64,000 nt of DNA from Limnochorda sp. LNt (GTDB taxonomy: Bacteria > Bacillota > Limnochordia > Limnochordales > Geochordaceae), in contig NZ_CP141614.1 of the NCBI RefSeq assembly GCF_035593265.1, positions 930,001 through 994,000 on the forward strand, written 5' to 3'. The translations under genes were made by a program, and so were the position numbers. Positions 8,007-21,497 of the stretch are shown one piece after another. The notes under the pieces were generated by a model that did not search any database, was not told the origin of the DNA, and worked only from the letters and a program-made list of their open reading frames with translations. How positions within the stretch are numbered: position 1 is the first letter of the stretch; each line of letters begins with the position of its first letter.

Positions 8007-10250
8007 ATGAGCGCGGGAGCCTGGTCGCCCGCTCTGGTACCCTTCTTGCGGGAGCTCAACGAGCCGCAGCGCGAGGCGGTGCAGCACGTGGAGGGGCCGC
8101 TCCTGGTCATCGCCGGCCCCGGCAGCGGCAAGACCCGGGTGCTCACCTACCGCGTCGCCTATCTCATCGCCACCGGGGCGGCGGCGCCCGAGGAGATCCT
8201 GGCGGTCACCTTCACCAACAAGGCGGCCCAGCAGATGGTGGAGCGCCTCGAGCGGCTCCTGGGGCCGGCCCTGGCCCGACGCCTCTGGGTCGGCACCTTC
8301 CATGCGACGTGCGTGCAGATCCTGCGCCGGGAGGCCGCCCACGCCGGGCTGCCCCGTGACTTCGCCATCTACGACACCCCCGACCAGCTCCAGGTGATGC
8401 GCCAGGCGCTCAAGGACCTCGACGTGGACCCGCGTCGCTACGACCCGAGGGGCGTGCTGGCTGCCTGCTCCCAATGGAAGAACCAGATGATCGACCCGGC
8501 GCAGGCCGCCCAGGATGCCACCACGCCGCATGAGCGGCTGGTGGCGCGTCTGTACCGCCGGTACCAGGAGCGGCTGCGGGAGGCACGGGCCCTCGACTTC
8601 GACGACCTGTTGATGGAGACCGTGCGGCTCTTTCGCGAGCAGCCCGACGTGCTGGCCCGGTGGCGGCGGCGGTTGCGCTACATCCTGGTCGACGAGTACC
8701 AGGACACCAACCATGCGCAGTACGAGCTGGTCAACCTGCTGGCGGCCGCCCACCGCAACCTGATGGTGGTGGGCGACGAGATGCAGTCCATCTACGGCTG
8801 GCGGGGCGCCGACATCCGCAACATCCTCTCCTTCGAGCGGGACTACCCCGGCGCCCGGGTCATCCGTCTGGAGCAAAACTACCGCTCCACCGCGACCATC
8901 GTGGAGGCGGCCAACCACCTGATCCGGCACAACACGCGCCGCCTGGAGAAGCGCCTGTGGACCGACAACCCGACGGGGTCGCCCATCGTCTTCTGTCGCT
9001 CGGAGGACGAGCGGGGCGAGGCTGCCTTCGTGGCGGAGCAGATCCGCCAGGCCGTGCGGGAGGGCCGCCAGTACCAGGACGTGGCGCTGCTCTACCGCAC
9101 CCATGCCCAATCCCGGACCTTCGAGGAGGCCTTCCTGGCCCACCAGATCCCGTACCGGATCGTGGCGGGCCTGCGCTTCTACGAGCGCAAGGAGATCAAG
9201 GACGTCCTGGCCTACCTGCGGCTGGTGGCGTCGCCCGGCGACATCCTGAGCCTGCGCCGCATCATCAACGTGCCGCGCCGGGGCGTGGGCGAGGCGGGGG
9301 TGGCACGCCTGGAGGCCTTCGCCGAGGAGCGGGGGCTGCCCGTCGGGGAGGCCATCGCACCCGCCTGCGACGCCGGGCTCTTCAATCGACCGACCACGCA
9401 GGCCCTGCGCACCTTCGCCGCCGATCTGGAGCGCTGGCGATCCCTGGCTCGCGAGGAGGCCCTGACCGCCTGCATCGAGCGGGTGATCCGGGAGTCGGGC
9501 TACCTGGCGGAGCTGCGCCAGGAGGGTACCGACGAGGCCCAGGCCCGCATCGAGAACCTGGAGGAGCTGCTCTCCCTGGCCCGGCGCTTCGAGGAGGAGC
9601 ACCCGGGCGCCGGGCTCGACGAGTTCCTGGCCCACGTGGCGCTGATGTCGGATACCGACGCCTACGACGAGCAGAGCCAGGCCGTCAGCATGATGACCCT
9701 CCACGCGGCCAAGGGGCTCGAGTTTCCCGTGGTCTTCCTGGTGGGCCTGGAGGAGGGGGTGCTGCCCCACGGCCGCTCCCTCTACGAAGCCGAGGCGCTG
9801 GAAGAGGAGCGGCGCCTGTGCTACGTGGGCATCACCCGTGCCAGGGAGCGGCTCTACCTCACCTGCGCCCGCATGCGCGCGATGTACGGGCAGCTGGCGC
9901 AAAACGAGGTCTCGCGCTTCGTGGGCGAGATCCCGACGCACCTGGTCCAGGACGTGAGCCAGACGTGGTGGCGGCGGGAGGTGGCCCGGGCCGCGGCCAC
10001 CCTGGAGGGCGGCGTGCGGGATGCCGCGGGCGCCGCCGTCAGCTGGCGCGGTGGCCGCGGGCAGCTGGGAGACGGGGACGGGGCGGTCGACGCGTGGAAG
10101 CCGGGCGACCGGTTGGCCCACGACGCCTTCGGCGAGGGTACGGTGGTGAGCGCCGAGCGGCACGGTCGCGACCTGATCCTGACCGTCGCCTTCCCGGGCG
10201 CCGGGGTGCGGCGGCTGCTGGCCTCGGCCGCTCCCATCCGACGCGTGTGA
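8007..10250 (+). CDS. pcrA: ATP-dependent DNA helicase PcrA/UvrD
   Basis: This is a superfamily 1A 3'-5' helicase of 747 residues acting in repair and replication restart. Motif I AGPGSGKT is near residue 37, motif II VDEYQDTN near 230, motif III GDEMQSIYGWRGA follows, and late motifs include VSMMTLHAAKGLEFPVV and YVGITRARERLYLT. The last 50 residues (PGDRLAHDAFGEGTVV) match the C-terminal domain typical of PcrA. It starts 7 bases after hisIE, and ligA is on the same strand beyond an opposing carboxypeptidase gene, as in many Firmicutes. Confidence 0.95.
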   Translation: MSAGAWSPALVPFLRELNEPQREAVQHVEGPLLVIAGPGSGKTRVLTYRVAYLIATGAAAPEEILAVTFTNKAAQQMVERLERLLGPALARRLWVGTFHATCVQILRREAAHAGLPRDFAIYDTPDQLQVMRQALKDLDVDPRRYDPRGVLAACSQWKNQMIDPAQAAQDATTPHERLVARLYRRYQERLREARALDFDDLLMETVRLFREQPDVLARWRRRLRYILVDEYQDTNHAQYELVNLLAAAHRNLMVVGDEMQSIYGWRGADIRNILSFERDYPGARVIRLEQNYRSTATIVEAANHLIRHNTRRLEKRLWTDNPTGSPIVFCRSEDERGEAAFVAEQIRQAVREGRQYQDVALLYRTHAQSRTFEEAFLAHQIPYRIVAGLRFYERKEIKDVLAYLRLVASPGDILSLRRIINVPRRGVGEAGVARLEAFAEERGLPVGEAIAPACDAGLFNRPTTQALRTFAADLERWRSLAREEALTACIERVIRESGYLAELRQEGTDEAQARIENLEELLSLARRFEEEHPGAGLDEFLAHVALMSDTDAYDEQSQAVSMMTLHAAKGLEFPVVFLVGLEEGVLPHGRSLYEAEALEEERRLCYVGITRARERLYLTCARMRAMYGQLAQNEVSRFVGEIPTHLVQDVSQTWWRREVARAAATLEGGVRDAAGAAVSWRGGRGQLGDGDGAVDAWKPGDRLAHDAFGEGTVVSAERHGRDLILTVAFPGAGVRRLLASAAPIRRV

Positions 10251-10268
10251 GGGAGGATGCGGCCGTCT

Positions 10269-13966
<3,698 letters not shown>

Positions 13967-13970
<4 letters not shown>

Positions 13971-15508
13971 CGGGGGCGGTGGCCATGACCGAGGAGGAGG
14001 CCCTTCTGTTCGGTTCCATCGAGGAGCTGTCGGAGCGCCTGTGGCGGGGGGAGATCTCGGCCCGGGAGCTGGCCGAGGCCCATCTGCGCCAGATCGAGCG
14101 GATCGACGGGGAGATCCACGCCTACCTGACCGTCGTCGCCGAGCGGGCCCTGACCCAGGCCGACGCCGCGGATCGGTGGATCGCCCGGCGCCGCCAGGAG
14201 CAGGGAGGGCCCGTCGACGTCCGGCGGCTCGACCCTTCCGAGCGGCTGGTGGGCATCCCGTGGGCGTGCAAGGACGTGCTGTGCACCGAGGGCGTGCGCA
14301 CCACCTGCGGGTCGCGCATGCTGGAGAGCTTCGTGCCGCCTTACTCCGCCACCGTCGTGACCCGGCTCGACGAGGCCGGGGCCGTCATGCTCGGCAAGGT
14401 CAACATGGATGAGTTCGCCATGGGCTCCTCCAACGAAAACTCGGCCTTTGGCCCGACCCGCAACCCCTGGGACCTGGACCGGGTGCCGGGGGGCTCCAGC
14501 GGGGGCTCGGCGGCCGCGGTGGCGGCGGGAGAGGCGGTCTTCTCGCTGGGCTCCGACACGGGCGGCTCGGTGCGGCTCCCCGCCAGCTACTGCGGCGTGG
14601 TGGGCCTCAAGCCCACGTACGGGGCGGTGTCGCGCTACGGACTGGTGGCCTTCGCCTCGTCGCTGGATCAGGTCGGCCCCATCGCCCGCCGCGTGCGCGA
14701 CTGCGCCATCGTCTTCGAGGCCGTCGCGGGCCCCGATCCCATGGACTCGACCTCGGCGCCGGGGCCCGTGCCCGCGGTGCTGCCCACGCTGGAGCACGGC
14801 GCAGGGGGTGTGCGGCTGGGCCTTGCGCCCGAGTACTTCGGCGAGGGGCTGTCGGCGCCCGTCCGGGAGGCGGTCATGGGGGCGGTCGCCCGCCTGGAAC
14901 GGGAGGGGGCGACCACGGTGGAGGTGCGGATGCCGCACCTGGAGTACGCCCTGCCCGTCTACTACATCATCAGCCCCTCCGAGGCCAGCTCCAACCTGGC
15001 CCGCTACGACGGCGTCCGCTACGGGCTGCGCCGGCCGGGCGACGACGTCGTGGCCATGTTCTCCCGGACCCGGCGGGACGGTTTCGGCGACGAGGTCAAG
15101 CGCCGCATCATGCTGGGCACCTACGCGCTGAGCACAGGCTACTACGAGGCCTTCTACCTCAAGGCCCAGAAGGTGCGCACCCTCATCCGCCGCGACTTCG
15201 AGCAGGCCTTCGAGCGGGCCGACGTGCTGGTGACGCCGGTGAGCCCCTCCGTGCCCTTCCGGCTGGGGGAGCGCGTCGACGACCCGTTGCAGATGTACCT
15301 GACCGACATCTACACGCTGAGCGTCAACCTGGCCGGATTGCCGGCCGTCTCGGTGCCGTGCGGCTTCTCGCCCGAGGGGCTGCCCATCGGGGTGCAGATC
15401 ATCGGGCCGGCCTTCGCCGAGGCCCGGGTGCTGCAGGTGGCGCGAGCGGTGGAGGCGGCCGTGGCCGACCAGGTGGCCGACCGGCGGCCAGCCGTGGCGG
15501 TGAGGTGA
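13967..15508 (+). CDS. gatA: Aspartyl/glutamyl-tRNA amidotransferase subunit A
   Basis: GatA is an amidase-signature glutaminase of 513 residues that supplies ammonia to GatB. The Ser-cisSer-Lys triad is visible: K102 in WACKDVL, serines in PGGSSGGSAAAVA near 176, and DTGGSVRLPAS near 200. ATG 13967 is translationally coupled to gatC; ATG 13985 (MTEEEALLF) is the alternative. The stop overlaps the gatB start. Confidence 0.96.
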
Positions 15509-17031
15509 TGGACATGCAGGAGCGACCCACGCTGGCGGAGTCCCGCACGGCCCGGGAGGGCCTCCCGGCAGGCTGGGAGGTGGTCATCGGGCTGGAGATT
15601 CACGTGGAGCTGGCCACCCGCTCCAAGGTCTTCTGCGGGTGCAGCACCGAGTTCGGCGCACCGCCCAACACCCACGTCTGCCCGGTCTGCCTCGGGTTGC
15701 CGGGCAGCCTGCCCGTGCTCAACGAGAAGGCGGTGGAGTACGCCGTGCGGGCGGGCCTGGCCCTCAACTGCCGGGTGGCGGAGCGAGCCAAGTTCGACCG
15801 CAAGAACTACTTCTACCCCGATCTGCCCAAGGCGTACCAGATCTCCCAGTACGACAGGCCCCTGTGCACCGACGGCTGGCTGGACGTGCAGGTGGACGGG
15901 CAGACGCGGCGGGTCGGCATCATCCGGGTGCACCTGGAGGAGGAGACGGGCAAGCTGGTGCACTCGACGGCCACCATCGTGGGCAGCCGCTACTCCCTGG
16001 TCGACTACAACCGCTCCGGCGTGCCGCTCATCGAGATCGTGACCCGGCCCGATCTGCGCTCGCCCGAGGAGGCGCGGCTGTTTCTCGAGGAGCTGCGCAG
16101 CATCATGCTCTACCTGGGCGTCTCCGACGTCAAGATGGAAGAGGGCTCGCTGCGCTGCGACGCCAACGTCTCGGTGCGCCGGCCCGGCGAGCGACGGCTC
16201 GGCACCAAGACCGAGGTCAAGAACCTCAACACCTTCAAGGCCGTCGAGCGGGCGCTGCGCTACGAGGCCTGGCGGCAGGCCGCCATCCTGGAGGAGGGCG
16301 GCGTGGTCCGCCAGGAGACCCGGGGCTGGGACGAGGCCAGCGGCTCCACCATCCTGATGCGCACCAAGGAGACGGTGGAGGACTACCGCTACTTCCCCGA
16401 GCCCGACGTGCCGCCCGTCGAGCTGGACCCGTCATGGGTCGAGTCCATCCGGCGCTCGCTGCCCGAGCTGCCCTCGGCCAGGCGCCGGCGCCTGCAGGAG
16501 GCCTACAAGCTGCCCGCCTACGACGCCTCGGTGCTCTGCGAGCACCCCGCGCTGGCGGACTTCTTCGAGGCGGTGGCGCGCCGCACGGGCGATCCCAAGG
16601 CAGCCAGCAACTGGGTGATGGGCGAGGTGCTGCGCCTGCTGCGTGCCATGGGCATGGAGCCGGCCGACCTCGCCGGCCGGGAGACGTGGGTCGCCTACCT
16701 GTCGGAGGTGCTGGCGCTGGTGCGGGGCGGCACCGTCACCGCCAGCGTGGGCAAGGAGGTCCTGGAGGAGAGTCTCCGCACCGACCAGCCGCCCTCGGCC
16801 ATCGTGCGGGCCCGGGGCCTCGAGCAGGTGGGCGACGAGACCCAGCTGGTGCAGTGGGTGCGCCAGGCCATCGCCGCCAACCCCGACGCCGTGGCCTCGT
16901 ACCGCTCCGGCAAGGAGCAGGCGGCCGGCTTCCTGGTGGGGCAGGTCATGAAGCTCTCCCGGGGCAAGGCCAACCCCAAGGTGGTCGGCGAGCTGGTGCG
17001 CCAGGAGCTGGGGCCGCCCGGCCGGGGCTGA
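15508..17031 (+). CDS. gatB: Aspartyl/glutamyl-tRNA amidotransferase subunit B
   Basis: GatB is the kinase/transamidase subunit that phosphorylates and amidates the misacylated tRNA. The 507-residue product starts with the family signature VVIGLEIHVELATRSKVFC, followed by CPVCLGLPGSLPVLN, DRKNYFYPDLPKAYQIS and SMRCDAN-like SLRCDANVSVR. A GatB/YqeY tail domain lies at the C terminus. ATG 15508 overlaps the gatA stop (TGATG). Confidence 0.97.
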   Translation: MDMQERPTLAESRTAREGLPAGWEVVIGLEIHVELATRSKVFCGCSTEFGAPPNTHVCPVCLGLPGSLPVLNEKAVEYAVRAGLALNCRVAERAKFDRKNYFYPDLPKAYQISQYDRPLCTDGWLDVQVDGQTRRVGIIRVHLEEETGKLVHSTATIVGSRYSLVDYNRSGVPLIEIVTRPDLRSPEEARLFLEELRSIMLYLGVSDVKMEEGSLRCDANVSVRRPGERRLGTKTEVKNLNTFKAVERALRYEAWRQAAILEEGGVVRQETRGWDEASGSTILMRTKETVEDYRYFPEPDVPPVELDPSWVESIRRSLPELPSARRRRLQEAYKLPAYDASVLCEHPALADFFEAVARRTGDPKAASNWVMGEVLRLLRAMGMEPADLAGRETWVAYLSEVLALVRGGTVTASVGKEVLEESLRTDQPPSAIVRARGLEQVGDETQLVQWVRQAIAANPDAVASYRSGKEQAAGFLVGQVMKLSRGKANPKVVGELVRQELGPPGRG

Positions 17032-17073
17032 GCCCCGGCGGCCGCGGGGCGCCGGAGAGGGGGCGACGGGCGC

Positions 17074-17541
17074 ATGACGACGGGCGCCCAACGCTTGGAG
17101 GCCGCCCGACATCGGCTGGAGTCCCTGGGGGTGCGGCTGACGCCTCAACGGCGGGTCGTGCTGGAGGTGCTGGCCGCCCAGCCGGAGCGCCACTTCAGCG
17201 CCCAGGAGCTATACGAACGGGCCCGCCGGCGCGCCCCCGCCCTGGGCCTGGCCACGGTCTACCGGGCGCTGCTGCTCTTCGAGCGGGCCGGGGTGGTCAG
17301 CCGTCTCAACGTGGGGCAGGAGGAGGATCGCTTCGAGTTCGAGCTGGAGCGGGGCCACCACCACCATCACCTGGTCTGCCTCGGCTGCGGGCGCATCCTG
17401 GAGTTCAAGGAGGACCTGCTGGAGGATCTGGAGGCCCGCATCCAGGCGGAGACGGGCTTCCAGATCGTCGATCACCGGGTGCACTTCACCGGCTACTGCC
17501 CTCGCTGCCGCGCCCGCGGCGTCGCCCCGCCTAGCCCTTGA
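17074..17541 (+). CDS. Fur-family metal/peroxide-responsive repressor
   Basis: This is a 155-residue Fur-superfamily repressor. The winged helix occupies about residues 10-85 (LTPQRRVVLEVLA, LGLATVYRALLLFERAGVV). A metal-binding C-terminal domain has HHHHHLVCLGCG and YCPRCR, giving two CxxC pairs for a structural zinc. Which metal or signal it senses (Fur, Zur or PerR type) cannot be told from sequence alone. It follows gatB by 42 bases and overlaps the opposing permease gene by 11 bases at its end. A second Fur-family gene lies at 61221. Confidence 0.9.
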   Translation: MTTGAQRLEAARHRLESLGVRLTPQRRVVLEVLAAQPERHFSAQELYERARRRAPALGLATVYRALLLFERAGVVSRLNVGQEEDRFEFELERGHHHHHLVCLGCGRILEFKEDLLEDLEARIQAETGFQIVDHRVHFTGYCPRCRARGVAPPSP

Positions 17542-18895
17542 GGCCGCTGAAGGAGATACCCTCCACGAAATAGCGCTGGAAGACCACGAACAGGATCAGC
17601 ACCGGCAGCGCCGCCACCACGGCCCCGGCCAGCAGGGGGCCCCAGTCGAACCCGACGGCGCCGTACGCCCGTCGAAACGTCGACAGCCCCACCATCAAGA
17701 CGAACTTGTCCTGCGGGGACGTCAGCACCACCAGCGGCCAGAAGAACTCGTTCCAGGCGCCCTGGAAGGTGAGGATGGTGACCGCCCCCAGGGCCGGGCG
17801 CGCCAGGGGCAGCACGATGCGGCGGAAGGTGGTGCCCGGCGAGGCGCCGTCGATGCGGGCCGACTCCTCCAGCTCCTTGGGCAGCGACTCGAAGAACTGC
17901 TTCATGATGAAGACCGCACTGGCCCCCACCAGCCCCGACAGGATGAGACCGGTGAAGGAGTTGAGCAAAGTCGGCATCCCCCACAGCCTCGACAGCCCGA
18001 AGATGCCGTCGCGCAGCACCAGGTAGTTGGAGATGAAGGTGACCTGGCTCGGCACCATCATGGAGAAGAGCATGACGACGAAGAGGACGTTGCGCCCGGG
18101 GAAGCGCAGCCTGGCCAGGGCGTAGCCGGCCATGGAGGCGAAGGCCAGGGTGGTCAGCACCTTGGCCGTGGCCACCCACAGCGAGTTGCCGATCCAGGTG
18201 AGGAAGAGGTTGCGGCCGGTGGTGCGGCTGTAGTTCTCCCCGAAGACCCGGGTGTAGTTGTAGAAGACGTAGGGGATGACCCCGGGCGTGATGGTGTTCC
18301 AGCTCTGAACCCGTCCGAGCCGCTCGGTCCGGTTGGGGGAGAGGGTGGCCTCCACGAAGCGGTAGCCGCGCGGCACCTCCACGTCGACGGGCAGGCGATC
18401 GACGGTGATCTGGCCCGTGTGGCGCACCTCGAAGCGGTAGGTGACGAGGACGCTGCCGTCGGGGCCCGGCTGGCGGGAGGCGATGGACGGCCCCACCACC
18501 TCGGCCATGTCGGCGGCGAAGGGCCCCGTGCGCACCGCACCCGGCCCGGCCCCGGGCACCCGGCGGGGGACGGCGACCCGCGGCAACTCGATGCCCTGGA
18601 CGGCCAGCTCGGCGGGCACCTCGTAGGTCACTTCGAACGGCACGACGGCCCCTGGTGCGAAGGCGCCGAACCAGCCGCTGCCGCCCCCGGCCTGCCCCAA
18701 TCGGTAGGCGGCCACCCAGTTGCGCCAGCGCAGCTGCGGGGGATCCAGCCGGGGCGGCCACTCGGCCGGGTTGTCCTTGAGGCTGGAGAGGACGGCGAAG
18801 AGCAGCGGCCCCATGAAGAGGATGGAGAAGAACAGGAGCAACAGGTAGATGGCACCGGCCCGAGCCCACCGGCGGCGGGCGATCGCGTCGCTCAC
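17531..18895 (-). CDS. Carbohydrate-type ABC transporter permease (MalG-like) with large insertion
   Basis: This is an inner-membrane permease of the MalG/carbohydrate uptake family. TM1 (IYLLLLFFSILFMGPLLFAV) is near residues 16-36 and the core with the EAA loop ESARIDGASPGTTFRR is in the last 240 residues. At 454 residues it is about 170 longer than usual. The extra sequence (about 45-210) sits between TM1 and TM2, looks soluble, contains many prolines and beta-like stretches and would be outside the membrane. The GTG start directly abuts the upstream permease stop. No ATPase gene is nearby. Confidence 0.88.
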   Translation of the reverse strand: MSDAIARRRWARAGAIYLLLLFFSILFMGPLLFAVLSSLKDNPAEWPPRLDPPQLRWRNWVAAYRLGQAGGGSGWFGAFAPGAVVPFEVTYEVPAELAVQGIELPRVAVPRRVPGAGPGAVRTGPFAADMAEVVGPSIASRQPGPDGSVLVTYRFEVRHTGQITVDRLPVDVEVPRGYRFVEATLSPNRTERLGRVQSWNTITPGVIPYVFYNYTRVFGENYSRTTGRNLFLTWIGNSLWVATAKVLTTLAFASMAGYALARLRFPGRNVLFVVMLFSMMVPSQVTFISNYLVLRDGIFGLSRLWGMPTLLNSFTGLILSGLVGASAVFIMKQFFESLPKELEESARIDGASPGTTFRRIVLPLARPALGAVTILTFQGAWNEFFWPLVVLTSPQDKFVLMVGLSTFRRAYGAVGFDWGPLLAGAVVAALPVLILFVVFQRYFVEGISFSGLKG

Positions 18896-20029
18896 CTAGC
18901 GCTCCACCACCTTTCGCTGGATCAGCACCACCACCAGGGTCAACAGGGCCAGGGTCATGGCGGCGGCGGCCGCCTGCCCCACCCGCGGGACTGCCCCGCC
19001 CGGGAAGACGTTGCTGTAGACGTAGTAGGCCAGCGTGATGACCGACTCCAGGGGTGCCTGGTCGCCGATGACCGCCACCTGGTCGAACATCTGCAGCGTG
19101 CCGATGAGCCCCAACGTCACCACGAGGAACGTGACGTGGCGCAGCTGCGGCAAGGTGATGTGGCGAAACTGCTGCCATGCCGACGCGCCGTCGACGGATG
19201 CCGCCTCGTACAGCTCCCGGGGGATCTCCTGCAACCCGGCCAGGTAGAGCAGCATGAAGGTGGGTGCCGTGGTCCAGGTGTTGAGAAGCATGATGGCCTC
19301 CAGCGGGATGGGGGCGGAGACGGGGCCACCCGGCCAGCGGCGGCGCGTGTTGAGCCACGGGATGGCCACCGGCTGCACCCCCTCGACCGGCGTCACCACG
19401 CCGGCCACCCACAGCGCCGCGCTCGCGGCTCCCGCCAGCAGCATGGCCGTCACCAGGAGGCTGGGCTCCAGGGGGGAGGCGGGCCGCCCTCGCCCGCGCT
19501 CGTAGAGCACCAGCGCGGACTGCAGCACCACCGTCCCCACCACCCAGGCCACGAGCACCCGACGGTAGACCAGCGCGACGGTCAGCAGGTAGTTGATGGC
19601 CCCGGCCCGCTGGTACAGCCAGATGAAGATCAGCGTGATGACGACGCTGGATGCGACGCTGGGCATGTAGTAGGCGGCGCGAAAGAAGGTGATACCCCGC
19701 AGCTTCTGGTTGAGGGCCAGGGCGAGCATCAGCGCGAAGACCGTCTGGGCGGCGGTGACGACCACAGCGAAGGTGATGGAGTTTTGCAGTGCGGTCAGGA
19801 AGCGCGGCTCCGTCAGCAGGGCGACGTAGTTGCGCAACCCGACCCAGGTGGGTGCGCTGAAGAGGTCGTACTGGGTGAAGCTGAAGTAGAGCGTGCGGGC
19901 GAAGGCGTAGGCGAAGAAGACCACCAGCGAGAAGAGGAAGGGCGCCAGGAACAGATAGGCCGCCACGGCCTCCTGCACTCGCTCGCTCAGCATCGGCCGG
20001 CGCAGCCCCGGTGTCCGACCCTCCTTCAT
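18896..20029 (-). CDS. Carbohydrate-type ABC transporter permease (MalF-like) with extra segment
   Basis: This is a membrane permease of the MalF type, partner of the next gene. Landmarks are the N-terminal AYLFLAPFLFSLVVFFAYAF, QNSITFAVVVTAAQT, and the EAA loop YEAASVDGASAWQQFRHITL. At 377 residues it is about 80 longer than typical. The extra part (about 155-240) contains two further hydrophobic segments and a short soluble stretch inside the permease core. ATG 20029 has GGGAGG 8 bases upstream. The gene is followed without a gap by the second permease. Confidence 0.88.
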   Translation of the reverse strand: MKEGRTPGLRRPMLSERVQEAVAAYLFLAPFLFSLVVFFAYAFARTLYFSFTQYDLFSAPTWVGLRNYVALLTEPRFLTALQNSITFAVVVTAAQTVFALMLALALNQKLRGITFFRAAYYMPSVASSVVITLIFIWLYQRAGAINYLLTVALVYRRVLVAWVVGTVVLQSALVLYERGRGRPASPLEPSLLVTAMLLAGAASAALWVAGVVTPVEGVQPVAIPWLNTRRRWPGGPVSAPIPLEAIMLLNTWTTAPTFMLLYLAGLQEIPRELYEAASVDGASAWQQFRHITLPQLRHVTFLVVTLGLIGTLQMFDQVAVIGDQAPLESVITLAYYVYSNVFPGGAVPRVGQAAAAAMTLALLTLVVVLIQRKVVER

Positions 20030-20126
20030 GGCGACGCCTCCCACGCGGTGTGGCCGACGGGTGCCAGGGCCGAGGGGGCGCCCCCGGCGTCGAGCCGGGC
20101 GGCGCCCCGCCTCATCCTCGACGGGC

Positions 20127-21389
20127 TCAGCGGCCCGTCAGCTCGTCCAGCCGGCGCTGCGCGTCGGCCAGCGCCTGCTGGGGCGTCAGCTCTCCGGTCA
20201 TGACGGCGGAGAGGGCCTCGTTGACGGGCGTCATCCAGTCTCCACCGTAGCGCCCGAACTTGAAGGGCTGCACGTTGCCCTCGGAGGCCCCGCGGAAGAC
20301 CACCAGGTTGGCCTGGGCCTCGGCGGTGGCCTGCTTGAAGTACGGGTCGTCGAGCAGTGCCTGCCGGCTGGGGAGGGCCAGGCCGCGCTGCAGCACCCAC
20401 TGCTGCGCCTCCGGGCTCGTCAGGGCCTCCAGCACCCGGAAGGCCTCCTCCTTGACCCGGGAGGCGGCGTTGATGGACCAGGAGACGGTGTAGATGAAGT
20501 TGCCCCGCTGCCCGGTGCCGGCATGTCGCGGGAGCAGCGTGGCGCCGTAGGGCAGGTTGGGGGCCTGGTCCCGCAGGAAGCCCAGGATCCAGGCGCCCTC
20601 GATGGCGGTCGCCACGCGCTCGGTAGCGAAGGCGCCGCCGCCCCAACTCTGGCCGATGTCGGCGGGCAGGATGCCGATGCCCTCGTCGACCAGCCCGGTG
20701 TACCACTCGAAGGCCTCGACGAAGCCCGGCTGGGAGAGGTCGCTGCGGCCGCGCTCGTCGAAGAGCCGGAAGCCGGCGGCGTAGGCGAACGCGCCGAACC
20801 GGGCGAACTCGGGCGCCAGCGCGATGCCGTAGATCCCCTCCTGGGGCCGGCTCACCCGGCGCAGCTTGTCGGTGAAGCTCGCCCACGTGTCGCTCTCGTC
20901 AGGGTAGGGCACGCCGGCCTCGTCGAAGATGTCCTTGTTGTAGAAGACGGCCAGCGTGTTGAAGTCCTTGGGGATGCCGTAGACCTTGCCCTGGTAGGTG
21001 AAGGCCTCCAGCAGGCTGGGGATGATGTCCTCCTTGGAGAGGGCCTCGGAGCGTTGCAAGTAGGCGTCCAGCGGCTCCAGCTGGCCGGCCGCCATCAGGG
21101 GCTCGGCCCAGAAGATGTCGACATAGAAGAGATCGGGCGCCGTACCGGCGGAGAGGCTGTTGAAGAGGTAGGTGGAGAAGTCCTCCGCGATGGGCTCGTA
21201 GCGCACCTCGATGCCGTACGGCTTGACGGCGGGCTCGACGAACCGGGTGATGAGCTCCTCGACGATGGCGACGTCGGTCCCGGCCCATCCCGAGACGCGC
21301 ACCACGGTGCCGGCCCATGCCGGCGAGACGAGCAACAGCAGCATGAGCAGCAAGATCGAGACTCGCCCGGCGCATCGATGCAGTCTCAC
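20127..21389 (-). CDS. Extracellular solute-binding protein of a sugar ABC importer
   Basis: This is a family 1 solute-binding protein of about 420 residues. It has a hydrophobic signal sequence (VSILLLMLLLLVSPAWAG) without a lipobox cysteine at the expected place, followed by VVRVSGWAG, LSAGTAPDLFYVDIFW, GKVYGIPKDFNTLAVFYNKD and SPEAQQWVLQRGLALPSR. These are typical of the maltose/glycerol-phosphate binding group. The ligand cannot be named. GTG 21389 was chosen because it sits directly before the signal peptide with a GGAAAGGGG upstream. It lies between lacI and the two permeases. Confidence 0.9.
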   Translation of the reverse strand: MRLHRCAGRVSILLLMLLLLVSPAWAGTVVRVSGWAGTDVAIVEELITRFVEPAVKPYGIEVRYEPIAEDFSTYLFNSLSAGTAPDLFYVDIFWAEPLMAAGQLEPLDAYLQRSEALSKEDIIPSLLEAFTYQGKVYGIPKDFNTLAVFYNKDIFDEAGVPYPDESDTWASFTDKLRRVSRPQEGIYGIALAPEFARFGAFAYAAGFRLFDERGRSDLSQPGFVEAFEWYTGLVDEGIGILPADIGQSWGGGAFATERVATAIEGAWILGFLRDQAPNLPYGATLLPRHAGTGQRGNFIYTVSWSINAASRVKEEAFRVLEALTSPEAQQWVLQRGLALPSRQALLDDPYFKQATAEAQANLVVFRGASEGNVQPFKFGRYGGDWMTPVNEALSAVMTGELTPQQALADAQRRLDELTGR

Positions 21390-21497
21390 GTGACTCGCAC
21401 CCCTTTCCAGGTCGTCGACGAGACGCGCTCCCAGCTCACCACGACCGGCAGGCGCTGCGACGGATCGCCTCCTCTCCATGGTTCCATGGTCGGCGAG

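Noticed and set aside
7770-10163. 797-residue minus-strand open frame opposite pcrA
   Set aside because: It covers a clear helicase gene on the other strand and shows only His/Gly/Leu/Gln-rich antisense composition.
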